From Stichopus chloronotus (taxonomy: Eukaryota; Echinodermata; Holothuroidea; Aspidochirotida; Stichopodidae), in NCBI GenBank assembly GCA_021234535.1, contig CM037842.1, forward strand, positions 22,941,106 to 23,005,105: DNA of 64,000 nucleotides, written 5' to 3'. Shown piece by piece: positions 38,836 through 52,049 of the stretch (positions are counted from its first letter, which is position 1; each line of letters opens with the position of its first letter). Under the pieces are notes generated by a model that saw only the letters and a list, made by a program, of their open reading frames with translations, did no database searches and was not told the DNA's origin. Both the position numbers and the translations under genes were made by a program.

Positions 38836-39935
38836 AACTAGAGCACCGATGGTGCTGAAGCTCATGCTTTCAACCAAGTGTCTGTAGGTTATGTGAAATC
38901 CTAGAACACCCAAAATCACTGAACACAATGCAGGTACCAATGACTGAGTATCATTATGACAAACCATCAAAATTGTACAAGAGAATCTGTAGGAAGAGAA
39001 GCATTTTGTGGAATTTCCTAAAATAAGCCAAAGGGTCAGCATGGACCTAGCAACTGAAATTCCTGAACACCCTGAGGGCACCACTAATGGAGTATCATTA
39101 TGACACAACATTAACAGCATACAAAAGAATTTATAGGAGGAGAAGCATTTTGCAGAATTTTATAAAATGGCCAAAGGGCACAAAGGGACTTCCACCCCAA
39201 AATTCCTGAACACCCTGAAGGTAATTCTATTAGAGTATCATTATGACAAAGCATCAACATTGTACAAGAAAATCTGTTGAAGCATTTTGAAGAATTTCAC
39301 AAAATAGGCCAAAGGGTCCATATGGGACCTTGGACCCCAACTTCCTCAACATCCCACATGATCTACCACCCAAGGAACAAGTTTCAAACAAATCCATGAA
39401 AGCATGTAGGAGAAGAAGCATTTTGCAGAATTTCATACAATGAGCCAAAGGTGGTTCCTTGGACCAAAAATTCTTGAACGCCCTGAAGTGATACCACTAT
39501 TGGAGTATTGTTATGATAAACTATCAACATGGTACAAGAGGATCTGTAGAAGGAGAAGTATTTTGCAAAATTTCATAAAATGGGCAAAAGGGCCCACATG
39601 GGACCTTGCACCCAAAATTCCTGAACACCCTGAAGGTATACCACTAATGGAGTATCATTATGACAAACCATCAACATTGTACAAGAGAATCTGTAGGAGG
39701 AGAAGCATTTTGTAGAAATTTATCAAATGGGTCAAAGGGTCCACATCGGCCATTGGGTCCACAATCCCTGAACATCCCAAATGGTCCACTACCCAAGGAA
39801 CATTGCGTGTAAGTTTCAAAGAAATCCATGGGAGCATGTGGGAGCAACAGCATTTTAAACAAATTGTGGGCAGATAGAGTGACGCCGCATAATCACAAAA
39901 GCTCACACCAGCATGCTGGTATACGCTAAAAATGA
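38836..39935. mobile_element. ~140-bp-unit array, GGCCCATG type, copy 2 with defined ends
   Basis: Six units are marked by CATTTTGTAGAATTTCATAA-like words near 39002, 39146, 39281, 39419, 39559 and 39706. Each also has CTGAACACCCTGAAGGTA, GAGTATCATTATGACAAA and CATTGTACAAGAGAATCTGT. The left end is GAGCACCGATGGTGCTGAAG, a short hairpin; the right end has CGCCGCATAATCACAAAAGC and the 14-bp palindrome ACCAGCATGCTGGT (39907-39920). The same ends bound the copy at 61.3-62.66 kb, so the array travels as a unit. ORFs of up to 101 codons on both strands are repeat products. Confidence 0.8.
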
Positions 39936-42851
39936 GGCCAACCTCTGTTTTAGGATCATTCAATTGTCACCATTTCTGTTCTAAGTAAGTTATTTACTAT
40001 GACTGGTGTTGTCAATAAAACAAAGAAAAACAAGAAATATTTGGCTCCGCCTAAACAATCTCAACATGAAGTCAACCCTGTGACACATGTAGCAAAGCTG
40101 GAAAAGTGAATTAAAGTGGTTGGACAAAGGAACTGGTCCAACCAAGCCTGTGGTTGAGACTAAATAAGGGAAACAAGCACAGTCTGAGAAGTTTACATTG
40201 CAGTAAATTTAAGAGATCACCTACATTTTTGTATTAATGTTTGTGCTGATTAACCAAAACTACTTATACCTATTTTTTACCTATCTGGGTAAGCCTGCAG
40301 AATAAATACAGGTGTGGAGTATTAATCCTTTTGTACATTCACAACTTAATATGACCCTTGATCTGTAGTTAGTATCTTCTAGTACACCACTATCAAGTAC
40401 TAATAATTAACAAGCTTGGTTCAGGGTGCACATGAGGTACACAAGGAAAGCATTTAAGCCCCAAAACCATCTACCGAGACAGTTTCAGTTCTCCCAACCA
40501 CTTATGTCGTATTCCTCTCTCAGCCTGTCTAAAATTCCTCCACATGTGTTATCACAACAATGGATCCCTGTGTACCCTGTGTAATATGAACAACTATACA
40601 TCTTTTGAATTTGTTGCCAATCAAAGAGTACTGTAAATTAGAACCTGTTGAGAATTTGGCTTTCTGGGAGCCAAACATATAGCTGAGGGTGATGAATTTT
40701 CTCATAGTGTTTTACTTCCAAATTAAATTAAATTTTTTACTTTTAAATTAAATTTCCAAATAAAACCCACCTCCAAATGCAAATGAAAAGCAAACTTTAG
40801 TAACTGTCCTATTTTGTATGTCTATACTTGGAATCCTACACAGTATCCAATTCACATACAATGTATGTGAATTTTAAGCACCATAATATCTGCAGGTCAA
40901 TTTAAAATAAAGAAAGAAGTTACCTTTGTATTTATGTGACTTTTACACCTTTAAGTGAAATCATTGCTATATCTAATGTGTCCAAATCCCCAAGTCTGAA
41001 AACAGTTGTAATATCTTTTCAACTCAATAAAATCCTTTACATTGCTCTGAATTCTCACCTTTTAATAAATTTTTAGTTCCTCATAACCAACTTAGCAACT
41101 GTGACAGCCAGAGGTGAGTTACTATCTGTCAACAGTGAGACATCCCTTAGAGATTTTGTGAATATCAAGTCTCTTACACATCTCCACTTTATCCTCACCT
41201 TGTTTCAGCTCCTGAGTCCAATAGATGCAAACAATAAAGAAACTACCTGAAAGACTCCCAGCCAATACCATCCTGTCTAGTAACACCAGTGATTCAGTCT
41301 TAATCAGTTGCCAAAAGTTTAGCTGACACAAATGGATGGTTAAAGGGTAACTCTTTACCGGGGTCTATGTATCAAATAGATTTTCTATCTTTAGAAATAC
41401 ATTTATTCAAATCATTAAGAGGGACTGTAGTTCCTTATCATTGACCACCTATGCAAACATCAGAAACAGGTACGAGAAAACCAAACATTTAACATCTCTT
41501 TTGATGTGACACAAAAATAAAAAATTGAAAAAAAAAATTTCAGTACATAGCAAGCAGCTAAAAGCTTGATGTAGAGAGTTAACCAACCAGTCAGTGATGA
41601 TAACAACTCACATGTCTATTTCCAAACCAAGTAAGACTAAAGGTACATACTAAATAGACAAGCTTAATTGACAATTACGGAAAATAAACTACAACACAAA
41701 GTAAAAGGCATCCAACACATTATGATTAACAGTGAGATATAACTCTTCCTTATTACCAGATAACAATTATTACCAGAAGCAAAAGTTGTATAACATTATT
41801 CTTTGCAGCTTGTTATCAATTTTTTCAAGTGATTTCACAGTGTGATGCAATAAATACTGAAATTGAAACATTTTGTCTTTTAAATGGAACAGTTTGGTTT
41901 TGTTTTTTATTTGTGTAGGCACTGCAAATATTGTGAATTAGTGGGTCTGTCAGAATCAAGTTGTTAAATACAAGCAGTTGACAAATACATTCAGTTAATA
42001 CAAAAAAAAAGTGCAAAAATCATTTCTTTGATATTAATACCAGTCATAAGATCTAGGGAAATTGACTACTTCTACATTTCTTTGAATCATTTCATCAATA
42101 GTACAATACTGAGTGTCCCATGTCCTCCTCTAATGCTAATTGTTTGTTGGTTTCACCATTACAGGCACCCTTTAACACCCTTTGTGAGCTAGATCAGTAA
42201 CTGAAACATATAGTTCCCATGAGGCAATGGAGTTGGAGTTCTAAATCAAACTAATGATCATAAAACCTTCCATCAGTAAATATTCCTGATAGTTTCTGTC
42301 AATCTTGAGGATACCTGTATGACTTTTCAGGAAGAATGATCAATCATTGGGACACTTTTGAGGGACTGGACTGAAACAAAAGATTAAAAATGAGTCCCAT
42401 GGTAGCATCTTCCCTTATTATCTACCATTACTACTTCCATTTCATCTCGGAAGGAGAATGAAATGCTGCTGGCCTATTTGCATATCTAGGATAAGCTGTT
42501 TATGGTTACTCATTTGGGAAAGATATGGTCTACTTATGATAAGAGAAAGTAATATAGCAAACATGAATAAGTTGTCACATTTCCGTAGGTGAAATTTAAT
42601 AAAAAATTGTGCTTACGTTTGTGAGATTAACTTTTGCACAGCACATAACAAAATCTAATGAAAAATGATTACTTGTGATAAATGTTTTACTATGAAGACT
42701 ATTCACAGCAGCCATCATGGTCATAATAGACAGCATAGTAAAGGTTATTCTCGTAGCAAACAGTCCGAGGGTGAGTAGCTGGTACCTTGAGATAGCAATC
42801 CAGACTGAGTTACTGATTGGGGTAAAAGGGGTCAAAAAGTGTTGAAGGTGA

Positions 42852-43760
42852 ATGCAGTGGTGTAGCTACTGGAGGGTGAGGCAAGGGGCAACAAATAATA
42901 TCTCCCTTCTCATGTCTTAAAATTCTTCCTAGGATAAGAACTTGTGAGACATTTCCATGCAGAATTAGTAATTTAATGCAAGATATTTCTCCAGATTTTG
43001 TGTGTCACTGTGGCATAAAGCGTGCCTGAATCACGTTCCACAGAAATGCTCCCTTGCTGTAGCAGGTTGAAAGTGAATGTGTTCTTATTGTCAGTGCAGT
43101 GTAGGGGAGACCTTACAGGTTAAGGAATGCAACTATACAACCACGGAGCTATGTACAACTAACACTTTATAGCTAACTGAAAAGAAAAGTAACTCCAAAA
43201 ATTACAGCAGCTCATGGAAGATGCCTTTGTGTCAACAGGAATATTATTGCAACATTATTCAGTTAACTAAGTAGTATTCTACAGGAATGAAAACTGCTAC
43301 CATATATGTCTCTGAGTGTAAACTTGTACTTGTAGCTTCCAAAAAAGCTTTCAGTAAGTAGACAATATTGGTAATATGACTTTAAGTTAACATTTGGTAT
43401 CAATGTGTAGTTAGTTCTTATTGAGAGTATATGAGGTGAATGAACAACCACTGATACCAGCAGCGCTGCCAACCAACTATGCAGGATGGAATGCAAATTG
43501 GATGCCGTAAAGCAGTAGCAGAGCTAGCACTTTTGGTCACACGGGGCAAAAACAGCTTTCGAGGGTGCAGTATAATATAAACCTAGCACGAATGCTCTTC
43601 AACTTACATATAAGTTGGCGGGGCAGAACGAAAAAGATATTGGAGGCGAGGGAAATGAGTGCTGACAGGCGGTTAAAGTAGCACCATCTGGTTGGCGCTG
43701 AGCGTGCAAGAAAATTTTGGCTTTTCAAACTCCCAAGATGGGCAGAAATGTGCACTGCTC
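42852..43760. other. Remnants with hAT-like left ends
   Basis: CAGTGGTGTAGCTACTGGAG at 42853 and CAGTAGCAGAGCTAGCAC at about 43512 resemble left ends of the CAGTGGCGG hAT type. Each is followed by GGGGCAA words. No right ends or target duplications could be paired, so these are probably broken copies. Confidence 0.3.
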
Positions 43761-44420
43761 GGATGATCTAAGCTGCATGTGCTCAATCTTGAAATAGGGA
43801 TCTCATCTCTGTACTTTCTGAATTAATAAGAATGAAAATAAATCTACAAAAAATGCTAATACATATCAGATGGGTTTGACATGATACAAGAATCATAATG
43901 AATTATGCTGCCTCTCTTGTTTATTCTTGAAAAACTTGGCAAATGTGGAGTTGGGCTGAATATATGTAAGTTCCCTCACTTTTTTAGTTGGAACAGTGGA
44001 ATCACAAAGGGTTGTTTGCAGAGGATCAAGAGATTCAGCATGCACCCCAAGGGCATACTATACCTAGAATGCTCATCTAGCAGGGCCTGGGACATCAACA
44101 AGTGTGACACAGTGGGCATTTATTGCAGTGGCCCACCAAGGATTTTGAACTAGCTAGTGGACTGAGAATTATGGAAAGACTACCTATAAAGCAGAGCACA
44201 GCCATTGAACGGTGTGGAGCATACAAGCAAACTTTTACATAAAAATACCCATAGATTGCCAGAAATTGTGCCTCCTGCACTCAACAAGTATGCTCCCTCA
44301 AATGATACTAACAGTATTTTCTTGGGTTGAAAAACCCTTCTACCTAGATTACTGGAAGTTTTCACAACAAAAGTCTGACAAAATTTGTACAAATAATGGA
44401 ACTCTAATACTTGCTTGAAT

Positions 44421-45205
44421 CAAGGGCGGATCCAGCCTCTAGCTCATGGGGGGGGGGGCAGTTTGAAAAGGGGGGCATCAGCATATCTGACTAATACAAT
44501 AATGTATGCTATCTACTTTTAACACAATAATGAGCCGTATGTGCAAGGTACCATCATAAATTAGGGCGCCCTTGCATTTGGATGGTTTAGCACAATTACA
44601 TTGACACTTTAGACGGCCAATGCAGGCCAAGATTTTCATTTTCTGGCGCATGATCAATTGCTTCACTATAAAATATTCTTTTATATCATTGTGTAAGTAT
44701 TAGAATGTGTGTTTTGATATGCCAACACACAAGAGACGCACAGTTAATGTAGTAAACAGAGATGGTAATTAGAGCGGTTATTGATACTACCGGTAAATTC
44801 TGACACCATCGAGTCAAAAATAAAGGTAAAAATCTAAATCTCTTGGAGAGCACTATCAGTCACTTTCTTGATGCAATGGGCTTATGCAACGCTATGTAAG
44901 TCTGTATGTGAGGATATCTTATGTGTCACACGTTGAAAGAAACCTAGCATGCACGTAGTGTGTAGTACGTAGCTCATCTAGACACATGTATTTGCACAGT
45001 CACACAAATGGCAATGCTATTGCTTGATATAAATTTGACAAGTAAATGTGAGATAAATATAGCCTGCCAATACTAGCAGCAAGCAAGTGGTAGTTTAACT
45101 GGATTTCTTAGGACGCAGGGGTGCAATTTTCCTGTATTTTGGGGCGATACATTGGTCATAGGGAGGGCAAGTTGCCCCCTGTTGCCCCCCTTGGATCCGC
45201 CCTTG
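44421..45205. mobile_element. Non-autonomous hAT element, 785 bp, with 8-bp target duplication
   Basis: The terminal inverted repeats are CAAGGGCGGATCCAG and TTGGATCCGCCCTTG (14 of 15 complementary). The 8-bp GCTTGAAT is exact on both sides (44413-44420 and 45206-45213). The subterminal G-run and C-run (GGGGGGGGGGCAG; GTTGCCCCCCTT) are typical of this type. The interior has no transposase. It lies inside the large Robo intron. Confidence 0.92.
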
Positions 45206-45948
45206 GCTTGAATTTTGATGGCTAAATATAGGCAACACCACCCTCATTTCCTGGATGTGGAGGGCACTAAAAGTACTCAAGCTGGAATTCTTACTTTTTC
45301 GTTCAAATGTTTTCTCCTTTTCCTTTTCTTTTTATTGTCTACATCATTTTAGGTCTACTTGTCCTTCTAGTGATGGGTGGTACACTCCCTGTTCTTCCCT
45401 TTATCATGTTGCTGCATTTGGCATCTGAACACCCATGTCACCCGGCCATAGTTATCAGGATAAGGGAAAATATTTCTTTTTAGAAAAGTTCTACCTAGTG
45501 GTTATAAAAATATCAAGTTACACAGAAATTAATATCATAAAATGAGCACAATGAAATGCTCTTGTCCATGTTGTAACTAATGGTTACATTTATGGAAGCT
45601 TCACTGCATTATTGGCAGCTAATGAATCTGAAAATGCATTTTTTCACCTTGTGTGTGTGTTCAGCAGCTATAAACTGCAGTTAACAAGCACAGCACCTTG
45701 ATGACGACATGTGGCTAAGTATGCCATCTTATGTAATAAATAGTATGCTACAATGATTACAAAAAGCATTTCCAGCTCATTTGTATTTTGGGATGAAACA
45801 AAGGCAGCATAGACAATATGGGTGATAACATTAACTGTAAATTAAAAACCAGGTCAAAACTGTTATCTTTATCACAAATCTTAATTGAGTGTCATAGGTG
45901 TAAAACAATTGGCTAATCTAAATTTATGGTTTAGTGTTTTACTGATCA

Positions 45949-46326
45949 ATGAATAAAATGACAACAGGCTGTAATGCTATGGAACCTAGCACTTTAGAAG
46001 GTTCATTACAGCTTAAACTTTCAGAGGTCATAAAGTATCAATCAACCAGTTTTTATCAATCAACCAGTTTTCTAATTACTCCAAAACAATGTTTACAGAA
46101 ATATCCATATCCTGATAAACCTGCTATTATAACCAAGGTCTTATATGATCTACAATATAATTTTACTAGTAATTTTCTAGCAGATCCTGCTCATAAAATT
46201 TATCTGAAGAATGTTGAGCTGTGCTCTGAGACAGAGAACTTATCAAGAATTCAAGCAAACAAGCAGAAAGAGATAGGAAAGTATTCAAAAAACAAAAAAA
46301 AAACAAAAAAAAAACAGGCTGATTGA
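45949..46326 (+). other. Unassigned 125-codon ORF with an in-frame 18-bp duplication
   Basis: The ORF starts ATGAATAAAATG and ends in a Lys-rich tail read from an A-rich tract. An exact 18-bp tandem duplication (46036-46071) is in frame and repeats YQSTSF. The middle (KYPYPDKPAIITKVLYDL, NFTSNFLADPAHKIYL) looks more protein-like than most intronic ORFs. I recognise no domain and see no splice context. It could be chance, a retrocopy ending at the A-rich tract, or part of an unknown element. Confidence 0.15.
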
Positions 46327-48003
46327 GAAACCTGGGGATGCTTTTGAAAGACGAACAAGCTGCATGAGATCTACCAACGACAATCAAGAAATATACAACG
46401 TAATTAAACCTAGCAAAGAATAATTTTGGGGAGAATTCTTCTTGAAAATGAAACCCTAGATCCAAATCCATCTACATAATCATAGTTTAAACAAAGAAAA
46501 GAACCTCATGAACCATCAATTTAGGAAATGCTTTTAGGGAGAAAATTGGCAAAATGTATTGAAATGAAATGGGGATTAAAATTGCCAAACCCCATGTGTT
46601 TGGGTATGAATACAGAGCACATCATTAGCACTAATAATGATTCCTAGTGAACAAAATAAATTTCTTTTTGCAGAAAATTATGCAGATGAGGTTTTTCCTT
46701 TCTAGAAGGCAGCAGATTGCTCCAATATGTTCATTGATCAGGGCAAGCATAAAAAACAGGATGAATCCAGCCTGAAAGCGATATGTGTTGAATTTTACAG
46801 AGGGGAGATAGGTATTGAATTTATGATATTAGGCTTATCGTTAGTAGTGTAGGTATACAGCTACTGAGGATTCTTAAATAGAACACAACACAACATTGCT
46901 GTTAGTAGTGCAAAATGGTAAAATACAAGGGAAAAGTTTTGGATTAGGAAACACTGAGAAATATCAAGCACATCATGGATAAAGAATGCATTAGGAATCA
47001 ACTGGGCAATTGACAGAACTGGAAATCTCATTCCATTTTTTACTGCCTTTTGTCATACTTTCAACAGATGACAGAGGTTTCTGTGGTTAATTATTGTACA
47101 TGCATAAATATCGGAGGGACAAAGCATAAAATTAAGCCATGTTCCCATTTGAGTGAGCATGGTGGATCTTGATCCATTGGGGTAGATCAAACTCTTATGG
47201 GATGCAGATCAATAAAATTCATTAAAGATTAAGATTCACTGATTATGATAAACCAATCGGGTAGATTGAATCGACCGCGCTAGATCAAAGTTTGTAATGT
47301 AAACACAATTGGTAGATCAAGTGACCCCAGACCTCCGGTTTATTCCTTCCCGACATGCATTTGCCTTCCGGTAGCAAATGCGGGTACAAAACAAATTTAC
47401 ACAGGGTGCTAGCTAGGTGTGCTCACCTTAAAACTGGCTACTGTTTTCTGAAAGTTAATTGGAAATTGGTCTGTTCATTTACATATTTTTTGTATGTTGC
47501 TCTCCAATTAATTTCTTCTTCTCTGCTATTGATAAGTAAGACCACTGACAGACAGCTCATTGCAAAAAGTTAAAGCATCAACTGTGTATGTTGGTTACTG
47601 CAGTACTATTAGTAAACTTAGGCGTATACTAGGGTCAGTACAGGTGAACCAGGCCTATGTTGCTCTAGTTTCTTCGCTGTGTTGAAGGAAGAAGGTACCA
47701 TCTTCGAATCAGCAATGCATTTGCCAACTGCCTATATCAGGCTCCCTCAATTAAATTTTCTGAAGCACTACATTACAAAATGTTACTGATATACTGCGCC
47801 ACTGATAGTCGTCCTGAGGGGTTAAGGCGCTGAAAATTTTTGCATTTCAGAAGGGGCTTAGATGCAAAATGGTACAAAGTTTGTAATCAATTTTCCCTAC
47901 CAAACTTTTCCCAAACTTAACAATTTTCTTGATAAATCATCTTATCGAATATGGGAACTTTTCATCAGATTAAGAAACCAACAAGGAAATATTCTCCACC
48001 CAC

Positions 48004-48369
48004 CTAGTGGCTGAAATGACATTTAGATGATCTGGCAAGCCTTGAAAAATGTGGAACAAATGTAGTTGTAGATATTGTCATTATGTCCTGCCGGTGGTTG
48101 TGAGACAGTCGTGTTCGAAACTTGTTCTTGATAAAGTTCATGTTGCTGAAGGAACTCTTGCAGGTGGATCCGAATATCCCCACCACTTTCAAGGACAATA
48201 ATTTCTGCTCACTGCAAGCTTCAGAAACACTTATCCAGAAATCCGCTGATGTTTTGCGACTGTGCAAAAATTTCAATTCATCATCACTTTGCAGATCGAT
48301 TAGCTGACATATTCCCCCAGTAATTTTTTGTGCCACTCCAAACCACGTTGCGCGCCACAAGTGGCACAT
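48004..48369 (-). pseudogene. hAT transposase C-terminal dimerisation fragment
   Basis: This is 121 codons with the hAT dimerisation signature: LIDLQSDDELK near residue 23, FWISVSE at 44-50, LKVVGIFGSTCKSSFSNM at 60-77 and NFIKNKFRTRLSHNH at 78-92. FGST, the F-S-x-M core and the NKFRTRL motif match ZBED/GTF2IRD2-like hAT proteins. The catalytic DDE domain and the BED zinc finger are absent upstream, so the piece cannot be an active transposase. A full hAT transposase is typically over 500 residues. It lies inside the TIR element at 47136-48870. Confidence 0.75.
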
Positions 48370-48554
48370 GCGCCGCTATTTGAGGAAGCCTGGCCTATAT
48401 GAATAGCTTTCAACTGAGATACAAGGATAAGAAAACTGGCTAACATGGCAATGTTTACATCCATATTAAAAAGTACTTTTGGTAATAACAGTCTTCATGT
48501 GACTAGAGAGTTCTTATAAGAACTTCCTGGGGTGACAGAAAAGATAGTGCTATG

Positions 48555-48640
48555 CTACGCCCTGTATGTGTGATACATGTATGTTACGTGTGTACACATA
48601 TGCTGTGTATATATAGTGTATATAGTATGTAGTTGGGAAT
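48555..48640. repeat. TG/TA-rich simple sequence
   Basis: Alternating purine-pyrimidine tract (GTATGTGTGATACATGTATG, then TATATATAG). It lies inside the 1.7 kb transposon. Confidence 0.6.
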
Positions 48641-50966
48641 AATATCCAAATGTGGATGCCGTGCACATACGTTTGTGCAGTATAAACCATGTAGCATATG
48701 TAATTGTAAACAGTACAGCTATGACCTTTCACACTTGTGCATTTGTTCATGAAACATGTTGATCTACTGCCCTCAGTCAAATTCTGGACACGGTTCTGGA
48801 TCAAAGCAAGTAAGCTTTATCTACTGGAGTAGATCAAGATCCACCAGGCTCACTCAAATAAGAACATGGCATTAATCTGTAAGAGCTATCAGTGCGGACA
48901 GAGATTTGTTTGTGGTAAGTTTAAGAATAGGCTGGACAACATTCAAAATTTTCTTGTAAATATCACGGTAATATGAAACAGTATGTCAAACACTCTCAAT
49001 CTGTGTTCAGTCTTTGTAGACATAGATCAATTGGAACCGCTAAATCTTTTTAACAAGCTGAACAAGTGATGATGTAGAAGTCGCAAAGAAACAACAGTGA
49101 ACAAAACTATTGTTACTGCTTCCATGCCATCATGAAGCTGTCTTGAACTTTATTTATTATAAAGAGTGTTACAATTTCAATATTTTTGTGGACTATGTGC
49201 ATAGGTGGTGTTTTTACAGGAAAATGTCGTCTTATCATAAGTTAATAGTTTGAAAGTCGTTAGAGCATGTTATGTACTAGTATTATGCATAAAAATACTT
49301 GGAGTTACAGTGAATATGATAAGAGAATTGAAGTTTGTGGTGACGGATTTCCTAAATAGTTTATTTTACAAACGATATAACCTTCAAGACAAAAAAGAAG
49401 CAAAACCACAACAATACTTATTAATAGTAAACTATTAATTTACAAATTTTGTTGTGCAATGTAATTAGGAAATGTTCAAGCTACTCAATAGAGCTCACAA
49501 TAAACAGACAATTTGTATGTAATGACAGCAATGGCTGGGACAAACTTTTGGTTTTCAGGTTAATTGAGAAAAAAGATCTGACAGCTTTCAATTAGTCATA
49601 AATTACTTACAGAGTGATACTACATTGCAACATAACATGGTGGATGAGGGAAATTGGGAAGTAAAAATTGAAGATACCCATTGCAGTTAATTTGAAGGAG
49701 GAAAGTTTCTCTTATTCAGAAGTGTAAAATGGAATGTGTAGGAGACTTTCACGGGGGCAGATAATGCTAAAACTAGGTTTTCACTTGAGTCAGCTTTTAA
49801 CAGTTCACCTAGATGAGTATTTGGCTCTCTCTTCTTCTTAATTATCTGGTATTATTTGGAAATCATTATCTGACAATATTCTGACACAAAACCTAATCCT
49901 TTAAGAGATATTCTTTAATTATTTTTTTCCATCCTTTGATCCCTTAACCTTTGGTAAGTGACATAATCTGCTACATGGGTGTTATGTTCATCCCATTCCC
50001 ACCCTCTTAAAGGTTGAACTTCTTCAGGTCTTGGAAATTAGGCACTAATTGACACACAATTTTTGGCCATCACACACATATTGTTGAAAGCAACAGAGAG
50101 AAACATCGTTTATTCTTGATTGATAATCCATCTTGTTCTTGACAGTAAAACCCACTAGTTCAACACTACAAATAGGCATTTACACAGCTTACAGTATAAC
50201 TAATGTCTTTTTGGCAGGCTGAATACGATCTTCCAGTGAACACAATACATGTACAGAGAATACAAGAGTAAGCTTGCATTTCAAGTGTGCATGATCTCTG
50301 CCTAAACAAACATGCTCTGGTCATGCCAGCCAACAAAATCAACATTCTTCACAGCTGTGGTCCTAAAAACACTTTCTCAAAGTTGGCTAAATAGAATGTC
50401 AACTCCTAATAGCTTTGATGGGAACCAGAAGGAAGAAAATGCCAGCAGTTATTCATGGCTAGACAAACATCTAAGTACCCGCCTGAGTCTGCAAAACCAG
50501 AAAAACAGAAGGCTTACATGTGTAAGCAAGATTAAGCAATATGAAAGAAGAAAAATAAACCATGAATTCAGAATTCAATCGTCAAATGTAAGTTATATTG
50601 CAGTTTGCATTGTTTGTGAAGGAAAGGATATAAATCACATCAGTGGCTGATGTGTTGGAGGTCTAGCTAACTTAAAGGGATGGTGAAATCAGTCATAAAA
50701 AGACAACGTCAGCTATGTAACCTCTAAATACTCAAGTCACACGACTAAGTTCACCTCAGTCCATTTTCTGTTGATGACAGGGTGAACTCTTCAGAAATCA
50801 GCAGCTTCTATTGCCTAACATGATACTGAAGCCATTGACTATGAATATGAGGTTGATATTCAATGTAAATAACTAAGAGGGAACAACTGCAACAGATCAG
50901 TAGTACTCTTTCTGCACATATTTATAGCTAATAGTTGCAGACAATTGTGCACAGTCATGGTTTACA

Positions 50967-51353
50967 TTAAAGGAGATAGTTGTATTAGGGCTGAGTCAGG
51001 TAGCAAAAAGTTGAAACCATCGTTATCGTTTGAATCACAGGATACCTACTTCACTGTAACATCTATAAAATCTAACGCTTTATGAGGTAACTAGCTTATT
51101 CCAAATAAGGAAGGATATTGGCCTTCTTTTCAAGAAATAAGTTCATCACAGATAGAAATTCTGCTATTTGTTGCTCACAGATAATCTGTTCACCCAAACT
51201 TTAAAAAAATCAAATGATGCATCTTTTGTAATTCATTTTATGCCTACTGTTTGAGGAAATGTTTATTGATGATAAGTAGAAGTCTTAAATTGATAAAAGC
51301 GATTTTCTTTGTACGACATGTTGGTGCTTTGTAAATGTCATATTTCCCTTTAA
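50967..51353 (-). mobile_element. Miniature element, family B, copy in reverse orientation
   Basis: The ends are TTAAAGGAGATAG and CATATTTCCCTTTAA. Interior words in reverse orientation include TTTCAAGAAATAAGTTCATC, AATGATGCATCTTTTG, TTTATTGATGATAAG and GTACGACATGTTGGTGC. At 387 bp it is slightly longer than the other full copies. Confidence 0.8.
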
Positions 51354-52049
51354 GCTTGATAGCAAAATGACAGTGTCCATGTGTTGTAAAATGTAACTCA
51401 CATGTGACTGTTGTTGGTGCTGGTAACTGAACTTGTATCAGGATAACCTTCAGGCTAATTTTGGTGGATTTTCTGAGTCAAAGGGGCCATCCTAGCTTGA
51501 AATTATTCACTTTGTATAACCCCAAGGTACTCTACAGTGCCTCATGAAATACTGTGTAATTGCTAAAGTAGTCTTCCTGGTTTAGGTAGGTGAAGGACTG
51601 TTCTTGTTGATTCATTTAACAGTACAAGTTTTTAACTATTCCTTCTTATAACCAGCTGAAGTCTATTGTTCTGCATCCATCTTTGGCTTTCTCACTGTAC
51701 CATCATCCACCACTCCCCTTCCCTGTGTCACCACACAGGCACTTTAATCCCACTGCATCATGTAAATAAGGAACTCTTGTCTACTGCTCACCATAAGACT
51801 AATTCTTATTTTCAAAAGACACACTACAGAGACGAATGTAAAATATCAAACTTGTATCTACAAACTAACAAGAGCCCAAGGGCACTATGGTTCCTAGCAT
51901 GAAGATTATTTAAACTCAACTGTGGTCATTTAGTCTTAACCAAGGTTAATTCACAATTTATCACATTCCAAAAAAGATTGGTCCCCAGTTTGTCCATAAG
52001 AATGTTGATTAGCCAAAAGTATACGACTACCATAGTACTAATCTGAAAA

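Larger units (their letters stand above)
47136..48870. mobile_element. 1.7 kb DNA transposon with ~55-bp terminal inverted repeats
   Basis: The left end starts GCCATGTTCCCATTTGAGTG and the right end is the inverted GCCATGTTCTTATTTGAGTG. About 37 of the first 40 positions match, continuing through GGTGGATCTTGATC. ATTAA lies directly outside both ends and is a possible 5-bp target duplication, though it is partly palindromic. The element contains a hAT transposase tail at 48004-48369. That does not fit a 5-bp duplication, so the transposase piece may be nested or the ends may be misjudged by a few bases. Confidence 0.75.

Noticed and set aside
39440..39715. 91-codon ORF with repeated PEGIPLMEY-like and KRICRRRSIL-like blocks
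   Set aside because: It is a translation of the ~140-bp tandem repeat; both strands of the array give similar ORFs and no domain is present.
50312..50650. 112-codon plus-strand ORF
   Set aside because: No motif, no repeat or splice context, and composition typical of chance ORFs in this intron.
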